DNA from: Callipepla californica brunnescens
Taxonomy: Eukaryota; Chordata; Aves; Galliformes; Odontophoridae
Length of the DNA: 64,000 nt
NCBI GenBank assembly: GCA_023055505.1
Contig: JALIRH010000125.1
Coordinates: 137,001 to 201,000 of the forward strand
Reading direction: 5' to 3'
Shown: in pieces, positions 34,621 to 46,300 of the stretch
Layout: each line of letters begins with the position of its first letter
Numbering within the stretch: position 1 is the stretch's first letter
Translations under genes and position numbers: made by a program
Notes under the pieces: model-generated
The model's database searches: none
What the model saw: only the letters and a program-made list of their open reading frames with translations
What the model was told of the DNA's origin: nothing

Positions 34621-36930
34621 TTTCTTTTCTCTTATTCTGGCATTCTGACATTCTGACATTGTGACATTCTGAGATACTCTCATTGTCACATTGCAACATT
34701 GTTACATTCTAATATTCTCCCATTCTGAACTTCTGGAATTATGACAACCTGCCGTTGTGACATTCTCCCATTCTGACATTATGACATTCTAATATTCTCA
34801 CATTCTGAAGTTCTGGCATTATGACAACCTGCCCTTGTGCTATTTTCACATTCTGACATTCTGACATTCTAGCATTGTGACATAGTGACATTCTGGAATT
34901 GTGACAACCTGTCATTCTGACATTCTGTCATTGTGATCCTCTCACATTCTGCTATTGTGACATTCAGATATTTGGACATTCTGAAATTCTGGAATTGTGA
35001 CATTCTGAAATTCTGGAAATGTGACAATCTGTCATTCTCACATTGTGACAATGCAAAATTCTGATACTGTGAAATTCTGACTCTCTCTCATTGTGACATT
35101 GTGAGATTCTCACATCGTGGCATTGTGGCATTCTCACTTTCTCACATTCTGACATGTTAACATTGTGACATTCTAACATTCTCTCATTGTGATTTTCGGC
35201 CATATTTATCATCTGACATTGTGACGTTCTGTCACAGTCATATGTTGTCATTGTGACATTCTATCTTCATGACATACTGATATTGTGACTTTGTGGCATT
35301 GTGATACACTGACATTCTGAAATTGTGGCAATCTGTCATTGTGACTCTGTGACATTCTCCAATTCTGACATTCTCACATTCTAACGTTCTCACATTGTGT
35401 CATTCGGTCATTGTCATATTCTCACTTTCTGATATTCTCTCATTGTGATATCGTGACGTTGTGACAATTTGACATTCTGACATTGAGACATTCCGACATC
35501 ATGAGATTCTCTCTTTCTCTCATTCTGACATTTTGACATTGTGACATTCTCACTTTCTCATATTCTGCCATTCTGATATTCTGGCATTGTGACATTCTGA
35601 GATACTCACATTGTAACATTGTGACATTGTGACATTCTAATATTCTCACCTTCTGAAGTTCTGGCATTATGACGATCTGCCATTGTGATATTCTCACTTT
35701 CTGATATTATGACATTCTAGCGTTGTGACATAGTGAAATTGTGACATTGTGACATTCAGACATGTTGACATTCTGAAATTCTGGAATTGTGACAACCTGT
35801 CATTCTCACATTGTGACAATGCAACATTCTGATATTGTGACATGATGACATTGTGACACTGTGACATTCTGAAATTCTAACTCTCCCTCATTCTGACGTT
35901 CAGACATTCTCACATTGTGACATTGTAAAACTCTGACTCTCTCTCATGGTGACATTCAGACATTCACACATTTTGACATTCTGACATTCTGGCATTCTGA
36001 CATTCTCACAATGTGTCATTCGGTCATTGTCATATTCTCACTTTTTGATATTCTCTCATTGTGATATTGTGACGTTGTGACAATTTGACATTCTGACGTT
36101 AAGACATTCTGACATCATGACATTCTCTCTTTCCCTCATTCTGACATTTTGACATTGTGACATTCTGAGATACTCTCATGGTGACATTGTGACATTGTGG
36201 CATTCTAATATTCTCACCTTCTGATGTTCTGGCATTATGACAATCTGCCATTGTGATGTTCTCACCTTGTGACATTGTGACATTCTAGCATTTTGACAAT
36301 GCGTCATTCTGACGTTGTGACATAGTGACATTCTGGAATTTGGAAAATCTTTCATTCTGACATTCTGTCATTGTGACATTCTCAGAATCTGACATTGTGA
36401 CATTCTGATATTTTCACATTCTGAAATTCTGTAATCGTGACAATCTGTCATTCTCCCATTGTGGTATTTGTGACGTTCTTACACTGTTACATATTGATAT
36501 TCTGACCTTGAGACATTGCGACATTGTGACATAGTGATATTCTGTCATTCTGACATTTTGACATTCTCACATTCTCACTTTCTTACATTGTGACACTCGG
36601 TCATTGTGATATTCTCTCTTTTTCATCTCCTCTTATTGTGACTTTCTGACACAGTCATATTCCCTAATCTTGTAGTTGTGACACAGTGAAGATTTGACAT
36701 TCTGACATGAAGACACTCTGACATCATGACATTCTCACTTTCTCCCATTCTGACATGTTGACATTGTTGCATTCTAACATTCTCTCATTGCTATATTCTG
36801 ACATATTTCTATTCTGTCATTGTGGCATTCTCTCACAGACACATGCTGCCATTTTGACATTCTATCGTTGTGACATTCTGACATTGTGACATTCTGAGAT
36901 ACTCTCATGGTGACATTCTGACATTCTAAT

Positions 36931-37263
36931 TGTATGGGAACTGTTGAATCATGGCCTGAACCACTGATTGATCACCTGAGGCAAGCCCTGAGTCAGCTGC
37001 AGGGGCACAAGTGAGTGTGATTGGAAGGGGTGGAGTTTGACTCCACCTCTGCCAAGACCCCATTTAAGGGCTGACCTCCAGCAGGGAAGGTTCTCTTGTT
37101 AGAGATCCCTCCCTTTTGGAGTTATTAGCGAGCCTCGACCATCATCAAGGTGAGCTCCTCTCTTTTCTTCTTGTTTGTATACCATTTTCTTAAGCCTACC
37201 TAAAATATACCGCCTTTCGCACAATTTCCATGGAGTGCTTTTTTGGGGGTTATTTGCCCTATA
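36931..37263. mobile_element. LTR-like insertion (333 bp) with 5-bp target duplication
   Basis: A non-repeat segment starting TGTATGGGAACTG and ending GCCCTATA interrupts the 8-bp satellite. CTAAT flanks it on both sides (36,926-36,930 and 37,264-37,268). Removing it restores ACATTCTAATATTC, a string common in the array. It has a CACAAGTGAG...GGTGGAG promoter-like part and a TTTAAGGG possible TATA variant. It is most likely a solo LTR of an unrecognised family. Its 3' end is TA rather than CA. Confidence 0.7.
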
Positions 37264-38444
37264 CTAATATTCTGACTTTCTCACATCGTGACATTCAGTC
37301 ACTGTCATAATTCTCACTTTCTGATATTCTCTTACTGTGCTATTGTGGCCTTGTGACAAGTTGACATTCTGACTTCATGACATTCTCTCTTTCCCTCATT
37401 CTGACATTGTGACATTGTCACGTTCTGACATTCGGTCGTTGTGATATTCTCACTTTTTCATATTCTCTCTTTGTGACATTGTGACACAGTCATATTCCCT
37501 GATTTTGTAATTCTGATATTCTGACGTTCTGACATTCTGACATTCTCACAATGTGTCATTCATTCATTGGCATATTCTCACTTTCTGATATTCTCTCATT
37601 GTGATATTGTGACTTTGTGACAATTTGACATTCTGGCATCATGACATTCTCTCTTTCCCTCATTCTGATATTCTGACATTGGGACATTCTCACTTTCTCG
37701 TATTCTGACATTCTGATATATCAATAATCTGTAATTGCGACATTCTCTCATTGTGGCATTGTGACATTCTCTCATTCTGACACTGAAATTCTGAGATTTG
37801 TGATATTGTGACGTTTTCATACTGTGACATTCAGGCACTCTCACATTGGTTCATTCTGACATTCTGACGTTATGACATTTTGATGTTGTGACATTCACTC
37901 ACTCCCATTCTGGCGTTTTCACATTCTGACATTCTCACAATCTGGCATTCTAAAATTGTGGCCATCTCTCATTGTGACATTCACTCATTCTCACATTCTG
38001 ATAGTTTGACAGTCTCTCTTGGTGACATTTTGAGGTTCTCTCGTTGTGACATTGTGATATTCTGACCTTCTGATGTTCTGACATTTTGACATTATAGCAT
38101 TGTGACACTCTGACATTCTCTCCTTGTGACATTCTGACATTCCGATATTTTGACTTTCTCTCATTACCACATTCTGACATTCTGAAACTGTGGGAATCTG
38201 TCATTCTGACATTCTGTCATTGTGATATTTGGACTTTGTGACATTTTGACATTTTGAAGTTCTGACATTCTGAGATCCTCTCATTGTGACACTGTGACAT
38301 TGTCATTCACTTGGTGTTATTATCTCTCATTGTGACGTTGTGACATTTTGATATTCCCCGATTTTCTAATTGCGACATTCTGACATTCGGTCATTGTGAT
38401 GTTCTCACTTTTTCATATTCTCTCATTGTGACGTTTTGACACAG

Positions 38445-39367
38445 TGTCACGCTCCAAAATAAAGGAGGGAGATGAGGTTCTTTATATGTATGTGTATACC
38501 CGATGGTGAGATTAAAAGGCAATGGTTCAAATTTTAGCCCAACCAGTTTATTACAATAAGTAGTTTTTTAGGGATATGGGGAAGGGAAGATGGGTGATAG
38601 AAAAGAGATGAAAAGCGAAGAGACTTGGCAGAAAGCAAGAAAGAGAAAGAGAGAGCATCAGCACCGTGGATCTGGCGAGGTCCGTAGTCCGTTGGTCTCA
38701 GGAATTCTTCTGGTCTCCGCGGGGGATGGGAGAAAGCCGGGAAGTTTTGCAGCAAGCAGGCGCTGTGCAGGGGGGTTCTTCCAAAGAGGTTTTTCCCTCA
38801 GGAAAGTCTCTTCTTCAAAGTCTTTGGTTTAGTGGTGTCGAGAAAACCAACTGAGCAACTCGACACACCAATGAGTTCTGTCAAGCGGCGCGCTGGGTAC
38901 ATGGGGGATTGCTTCACCAAACATGCGCACGTAAGAGAGAAATGAATAGCTATTTAAAGGTATAGCACATGCATATTCATCACATTCCAGACTCTGGTTA
39001 TCGAGGGGATTAAACCTAAAGGTCAGTTTTGCTTTAAATTTTCAAACCTTGAAGGAGGAAAGCTCCTCACCATTCATGTGGGTGTTTTGTTTTAAGAGAG
39101 GCTTGTCTTGTAGGGACAACAGGGTGCCTATCCTGCTTTCTTTAGCTGCCTCCGTGTTCTGGCATTAGTTTGATTTGTGCCCACCCAACACATCTGGCCC
39201 AACAGATAAATCAACAGGAGTAGTACTTTCGGTGCCATACAAGTATTATTGTCCTTTGTGATGATCAGCTTCTCCAAGCAGTTGTCAATTAGAGTCTTCT
39301 AGCCAGAAAGACCTCATGAAGCAAGCTTTGAGACAACAAAAGTCAAAAACAGTTGCTGTCTTTCACA
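38445..39367 (-). mobile_element. Solo LTR-like insertion (923 bp) with 5-bp target duplication
   Basis: The segment begins TGTCACGCTCC and ends GTCTTTCACA (TG...CA) and is flanked by CACAG at 38,440-38,444 and 39,368-39,372. The empty site GACACAGTCATATTCC occurs elsewhere in the same satellite (about 37,484). On the minus strand an AATAAA lies at about 38,549-38,554 and a TTTAAATA TATA-like box near 38,952, so transcription would run toward lower coordinates. It has no recognisable coding sequence. Length and ends fit a solo LTR. Confidence 0.75.
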
Positions 39368-40350
39368 CACAGTCATATTCCCTGAATTTTAATTGGGAGG
39401 TTGTGACGATTTGACATTCTGACATTAAGACATTCTGACATCATGACATTCTCCCTTTCTCACATTCTGACATGTTGACATTGTGACATTCTAATATTCT
39501 CTCATTGTGACATTGTGACATTCTGACATTCTTATATTCTCACCTTCTGATGTTCTGGCATTCTGACAATCTGCCATAGTGACATTCTGACATTGTGATA
39601 TTGTGATATTATGACATTGTGGCTTTGTGACTTTGTGATATTCTCGCAGTGTCAAATTCTGTGATTCTGACATTCTGAGATTGTGACATCGTGGCATTTT
39701 GGGAATCTGGCATAGTGATATTGTGATATTCTCACATTTTGTCATTCTGACATTCTGACAATCTGATATTGTGACATTCTCAGATTGTTACATTGCTGCG
39801 TTCTGAAATTCTCTCATTGTGACATTGTGAAGTTGTGAAATTCTGACATTCTGACATTATGATGTGATGTCTTTGTTACATTCTGAGATTGTGCCAATGT
39901 TACATTCTTCTATTCAGATACATTGTGACATTCTCAACTTAGGACATTCTGATATTCTTGCATTCTGACGTTGTGACATTCTGACATTCTGAAATTCGGA
40001 CATTCTCACATAATCACATTCTGACATCATTTCGTTCTCACATTCTGACATTCTGTTATTCTGACATTCTCATATTCTCACTTTGTGACATTGTGACGTT
40101 CTGACATCCTCACGTACTGACATTCTGAAAATGCGACCTTCTGACATTGTGACACTGTAGTATTCTGACTGTGAAATTTTTACCTTCTGGTATTGTGACA
40201 GTCTTTCATTTTTGCATTGTGACATTCTGACACTGTGACATTTTTAGATTCTCACATTGTGATATTTTGGCATTGTGAAATTCTAACCTTGTGACACTGA
40301 CATTCTGACATTGTGATACTTTGATATTGTGACTGTCACATTCTGACACC

Positions 40351-43300
40351 GTTAGGGTAGGGTTAGGGTTAGGTTTAAGGGGTAGGGTAGGGATGGGGTA
40401 GGGTTAGGGTTAGATAATGGTTAGGGTAAGTATTAGGGTCAGGGTTAAGGGTAGGGTGTGAGGTAGGGTTAGGGTTTTAGGGTTAGGGTAGGGTTAGGGT
40501 TAGGTTAGGGTAGGGTTTAGGGTTAGGGTGTAGGGTTAGGGTAAGGGTAGGGTTAGGGTTAGGGGTTAAGGTTAGGGGTTAGGGTCAGGGGTTAGGTTTA
40601 GGGATAGGGTCAGGGTTAGGGTTAGAATTAGGGTAGGGTTAGGTTTAGGGTAAGGGTTAGGGTTAGGGTAGGGTAAGGGTTAGGGTTAGGGTTGGGTAAG
40701 GGTTAGGGGTAGGATTACGGGTAGGGTTAGTGTTACAGTTAGGGTCCATCAATAGGGTTAGCAAAGGGTTAGGTGTTAGGGTTAGGGGTTAGGGTTAGGG
40801 GTTAGGGTTAGGGTAGAACTAGGGTCCATCAATAGGGTTATGGTAGGGTTAGGGTTTAGGGTTAGGGTAGGGTTAGGGTTAGAGTAGAATTAGGGTTAGA
40901 TTGGAGGGTTAGGGTAGGGTTAGGGTTAAGGGTTAGGGTTAAGGGTTAGGGTAGGGTTAGAGATAGGTAAGGGTTAGGGTAAGGGTTAGGGTTAGGGATA
41001 GGGTAAGGGTTAGGGTTAGGGTAGGGCTAGGGTTAGGGATAGGTAAGGGTTAGGGTAAGGGTTAGTGTAGGGTTAGGGGTAGGGGTATGGGTAGGGTTAG
41101 GGTAGGGTTAGGGTTAGGGTTGGATTAGAAATTTCGGTAAGGGTTAGGGTTAGGAGTTAGGGTCAGTGTCAGGGTTAGGGCTTAGCGTTAGGGATAGGGT
41201 AAGAGTTAGGGTAGGGTTAGTGTTAGGGTTAGAGTTAGGGTAAGGGGGTGTTAGGGTAGGTTTAGGGTAAGGTTAGATTTTGGGTTAGGGGTTAGGGGTT
41301 AGGGCTAGGGTAGGGTTAGGTCTAGGGTAGGGCTAGGGTAGGGTTAGGGGTTTGTGTTAGGGTTAGGGGCAGGGTTAGGGTTAGGATTAGGGTAGGGTTT
41401 GGGTTAGGTAAGGGTTTGGGGTTAGGGCTTATGGGTTGGGGTTAGGGGTTAGGGTCACGGTTAGGGTAGGGTAAGGTTAGGGTTAGGGTTAGTGTTAGGG
41501 TTATGGTTAGGGGTTAGGGTAAATGTTAGGGTAGGGTTAGGGTTAAGGGTTAGGGTAGGGTTAGGGTTAGGTAAGGGTTAGGGTAGGGTTAAGGAGGGTT
41601 AAGGGTAGGGTTTGAGTCAGGGGTAGGGTAGGGTTAGGGTTAGGGTAGGGTTAGTGGTTAGTGTTAGGGTAGAATTAGGGTTAGATTTGAGGGGTAGTGT
41701 AGGGTTAGGGTTAGGTAAGGGATAGGGTTAGGGTTAGGTGTTAGGGTAGGGTTAGGGTAGGGTTAGGGATAGGTAAGGGTTAGGGTCAGGGATAGTGTTA
41801 GGGTCAGTGTTAGGGTTAGGGTATGGTTAGGGTTAGGGCAGGGTTAGGGTAGGGCTAGGGTTAAGGGTTAGGGTTAAAATTAGGGGTTAGGGGTTAGGGC
41901 TAGGGTAGGGTTAGGGGTTAGTGTGAGGGTTAGGGGCAGGGTTAGGGTTAGGGTAGGGTTGGGGTTAGGGGCAGGGTTAGGGTTAGGGCTTAGGGGTTGG
42001 GGTTAGGGGTTAGGGTCACGGTTAGTGCAGGGTTAGGGTTAGTGTTAGGGTAAGGGTTAGGGTAGGGTTAGGGGTTAGGGTAGGGTTAGTTTTAGTGTTA
42101 GTGTTATGGTTAGGTAAGGGTTAGGGGTTAGGGTAAATGTTAGGGTAGTGTTAGGGTTAGGGTAGGGTTAGGGTTAGGTAAGGGTTAGGGTAGGATTAGG
42201 GTCAGGGTTAAGGGTAGGGTTTGAGTCAGGGTTAGGTTTAGGGTGGGGTTAGGGTTAGGGTAGAATTAGGGTTAGATTTGAGGGTTAGTGTAGGGATAGG
42301 GTTAGGTAAGGTATAGGGTTAGGGTTAGGGGTTAGGGTAAGTGTTAGAGTAGGGTTAGGGTTAAGGGTTAGGGTAGGGTTAGGGATAGGTAAGGGTTAGG
42401 GTCAGGGATAGGGTTAGGGTCAGTGTTAGTGTTAGGGTATGTTTAGGGTTAGGGCAGTGTTAGGGTAGGGCTAGGGTTAAGGGTTAGGGTTAAAATTAGG
42501 GGTTAGGGGTTAGGGCTAGGGTAGGGTTAGGGGTTAGTGTTAGGGTTAGGGGCAGGGTTAGGGTTAGGGTAGGGTTGGGGTTAGGGGCAGGGTTAGGGTT
42601 AGGGCTTAGGGGTTGGGGTTGGGGGTTAGGGTCACGGTTAGTGCAGGGTTAGGGTTAGTGTTAGGGAAAGGGTTAGGGTAGGGTTAGGGTAGGGTTAGTT
42701 TTAGTATTAGTGTTATGGTTAGGTAAGGTTTAAAGGTTAGGGTAAATGTTAGGGTAGTGTTAGGGTAAGGGTTAGGGTAGGGTTAGGGTCGGGGTTAAGG
42801 GTAGGGTTTGAGTCAGGGTTAGGGTTAGGGTAGGGTTAGGGGTTAGGGTTAGGGTAGAATTAGGGTTAGATTTGAGGGTTAGTGTAGGGTTAGGGTTAGG
42901 GGTTAGGGTAAGGGTTAGGGTAGGGTTCGGGTTAAGGGTTAGGGTAGGGTTAGGGATAGGTAAGGGTTAGAGTAAGGGTTAGGGTCAGGGATAGGGGTAG
43001 GGTCAGTGTTAGGGTTAGGGTATGGTTAGGGTAAGGGGCAGGGTTAGGGTTAGGGTAGGGTTAGGGTTAGGTGTTAGGGTTAAAATTAGGGGTTAGGGCT
43101 AGGGTAGGGTTAGGTGTTAGGGGCAGGGTTAGGGTTAGGGTGGGGTTAGGGCTTAGGAGTTAGGGTTAGGGTTAGGTTTAGTGTTAGGGTTATGGTCAGG
43201 TAAGGGTTAGGGTAAGGGTTAGGGGTTAGGGTAAATGTTAGGGTAGTGTTAGGGTAGTGTTAGGGTGAGGGTTAGGGTAGGGTTAGGGTTAGAGTACGGT

Positions 43301-46300
43301 TAGGGTAAGTGTTATGGTTAGGGTAGGGTTAGGGGTAGGTTTTGGGTCCATCAATAGGGTTAGGGTTAGTGTTAGGGTTAGGGTTTAGGGTTAGGGGTTA
43401 AGATTAGGGGTTAGGGTTAGGGTAGGGTTAGGGGTTACGTTAAGGGTTAGGGTTAGGGGTTAGGGTCAGGGTAAGTGTTAGGGTTATAGTTAGGGTAGGG
43501 TTTGGTTTAGGGTAAGGGTTAGGGTAGGGTTAGGGTTGGGTTAGGGTTAGGGTAGGGTTAGGGTAACGGTTTAGGGTAGCGTCAGGGGTTAATGTTAGGA
43601 TAAGGGTTAGGGTAGGGTTAGGGGTTAGGGTTAGGGTTAGGGATAGGGTTGGGGTTAGGGTAGGGTTAGGGTAGGGCTAGGGTTAGGGTTAGGGTTATGG
43701 TAAGGGTTAGGGCAGGGTTAGGGTTAAGGTTAGGGTAAGGGTAGGGTTAGGGTAGGGCTAGGGTTAGGGTTAGGGTTATGGTAAGGGTTAGGGCAGGGTT
43801 AGCTTTAGTGTAAGGGTAGGGTTAGGGATAGGTAAGGGTTAGGGTTAAGGTCAGGGATAGGGTAGGGTTAGGCTTAGGGTAGGGCTAGATTTAGGGGTTA
43901 GGGGTAGGGGTATGGGTAAGGGTTAGGGTAGGGTTAGGGATAGGTAAGGGTTAGGGTAAGGGTTAGGGTTAGGGTCAGGGATGGGGGTAGGGTCAGTGTT
44001 AGGGTTAGGGTATGGTTAGTGTAAGGGGTAGGGTTAGGGTAGGGCTAGGGTTAGTGTTAGGGTTAAAATTAGGGGTTAGAAGTTAGGGCTAGGGTAGGGT
44101 TAGGGGTTAGTATTAGGGTTATGGGCAGGGTTAGGGTTAGGGTAGGGTTGGGGTTAGGGTTAGGGCAGGGTTAGGGTTAGGGCTTAGGGGTTGGGGTTAG
44201 GGGTTAGGGTCACGGTTAGGGTAGGGTTAGGGTTAGTGTTAGGGTAAGGGTTAGGGTAGGGTTAGGGGTTAGAGTAGGGTTAGTTTTAGTGTTAGGGTTA
44301 TGGTTAGGTAAGGGTTAGGGTAAGGGTTTGGGGTTAGGGTAAATGTTAGGGTTAGGGTAGGGTTAGGGTTAGGTAAGTGTTAGGGTAGGGTTAGGGTCAG
44401 GGTTAAGGGTAGGGTTTGAGTCAGGGTTAGGGTCAGGGTTAGGGTTAGGGTACGGTTAGGTTAAGTGTTATGGTTAGGGTAGGGTTAGGGTTAGTTTAGA
44501 TTAGGGTTAGTGTAGGGTTAGTGTTAGGGTTAGGGGTTAGGGTTAAGGTAGAATTAGGGTCCATCAATAGGGTTATGGTAGGATTAGGGTTTAGGGTTAG
44601 GGTAGGGTTAGGGTTAGGGGTAAGGGTTAGAGTAGAATTAGGGTTAGATTGGAGGGTTAGGGTTAGGGTTAGGGTAGGGTTAGAGATAGGTAAGGGTTAG
44701 GGTAGGGTCAGGGTCAGGGTTAAGGGTAGGGTTTGAGTGAGGGTTAGGGTAGGGTTAGGGTCAGGGTTAAGGGTTGGGTTTGAGTCAGGGTTAGGGTCAG
44801 GGTTAGGGTTAGGGTACGGTTAGGGTACATGTTAGGGTTAGGGTAGGGTTAGGGTTAGGTTTTGGGTCCATCAATAGGGTTAGGGTTAGTTTAGATTAGG
44901 GTTAGTTTAGGGTTAGGGTTAGTTTAGGTTAGGGTTAGTGTAGGGTTAGTGTTAGGGTTAGGGTTTAGGGTTAGGGGTTACGGTAAGGGTTAGGGTTAGG
45001 GGTTAGGGTCAGGGATAGGGTCAATGTTAGGGTTAGGGTAAGGGTTAGGGTTAGGGGTTAAGTTTAGGGTAGGGTTAGGGTTAGGGTAGGGTTATGGTAA
45101 GGAATCAGTAGGGTTAGGGTTAGAGTTAGGGTTAGGGATCTGGTGGGTTGGGGTTAGGGTTTAAGGTTAGGGTTAGGTTTAGGGTAGGGTTAGGGTAGGG
45201 TTAAGGTTTAGGGTTAGGGTTAGGGATAGGTAAGGGTTAGGGTAAGGGATAGGGTTAGGGTGAGGGGTAGGGTTAGGGTAGGGGTTAGGGTTAGGGGTTA
45301 GGGTTAGGGTAGTGTTAGGGTTAGGGTGAGGGGTAGGGTTAGGGTAGGGCTACGGTTAGGGGTTAGGGTTAGGGGTTAGGGTTAGGGTAGTGTTAGGGTT
45401 AGGTTAGGGTTAGGGGTAGGGGTATGGGTAGGGTTAGGGTAGGGTTAGGGTTAGGTTGGATTAGAATTTACGGTAAGGGTTAGGTTTAGTGGTTAGGGTC
45501 AGTGTCAGGGTTAGGGGTTAGGGTTAGGGATAGGGTAAGAGTTAGGGTTAGGGTTAGAGTTAGGGTAGGGTTATAGTTAGGTTTAGGGTAGGGTTAGGGT
45601 AAGGGTAGAGTTAGAGTAGGTTTAGGGTAAGGGTAGGGTAGTGTTAGGGTAGGGTATGGGTTAGGGATTAGGGCTAGGGTAGGGTTAGGGGTTAGTGTTA
45701 GGTTTAGGGTTAGGGTAGGGTTGTGGTTAGGGTTAGGGTAGGGTTGGGGTTAGGGACAGGGTTAGGGTTTGGGCTTACGGGTTGGGGATAGGGGTTAGGG
45801 TCACGGTTAGGGTAGGGTTAGGTTAGGTTTAGGGTTAGTGTTAGGGTTATGGTTAGGTAAGGGTTAGGGTAAATGTTAGGGTAGGGTTAGGGTTATGGGT
45901 TAGGGTTATGGGTTAGGGGTAGGTAAGGGTTAGGGTAGGGTTAGGGTCAGGGTCAGGGTTAAGGGTAGGGTTTGAGTCAGGGTTAGGGTAGGGTTAGGGG
46001 TAGGGTTAGGGTAGGGTTAGGGATAGGTAAGGGTTAGGGTAAGGGTTAGGGTTAGGGATAGGGTAGGGTTAGGGTTAGGGTAGGGCTAGATGTAGGGGTT
46101 AGGGGTAGGGGTATGGTTAGGGTTAGGGTAGGGTTAGGGATAGGTAATGGTTAGGGTAAGGGTTAGGGATAGGGTAGGGTTAGGCTTAGGGTAGGGCTAG
46201 ATATAGGGGTTAGGGGTAGGGGTATGGGTAAGGGTTAGGGTAGGGTTAGGGTTAAGGGTTAGAGTAGGGTTAGGGATAGGTAAGGGTTAGGGTAAGGGTT

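Larger units (their letters stand above)
34621..40350. repeat. 8-bp GACATTCT/GACATTGT satellite
   Basis: Units GACATTCT and GACATTGT alternate with many point variants (CTCACATT, GATATTCT), giving 8- and 16-bp periods over about 4.5 kb once insertions are removed. The minus strand reads as Cys/His/Asn/Met-rich open frames (MSQCHNVRMSEC-like), which are period artefacts. Two LTR elements sit in it at 36,931 and 38,445. It passes abruptly into TTAGGG repeats at 40,351. Confidence 0.93.

Noticed and set aside
38590..38854. Short plus-strand frames in the 923-bp insertion
   Set aside because: The insertion has LTR ends and a target duplication. The frames are overlapping and lack similarity to retroviral or host proteins.
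34869..39745. Minus-strand Cys/His-rich frames that resemble zinc-finger proteins
   Set aside because: The C and H residues come from the 8-bp GACATTCT unit. There is no C2H2 spacing or linker.
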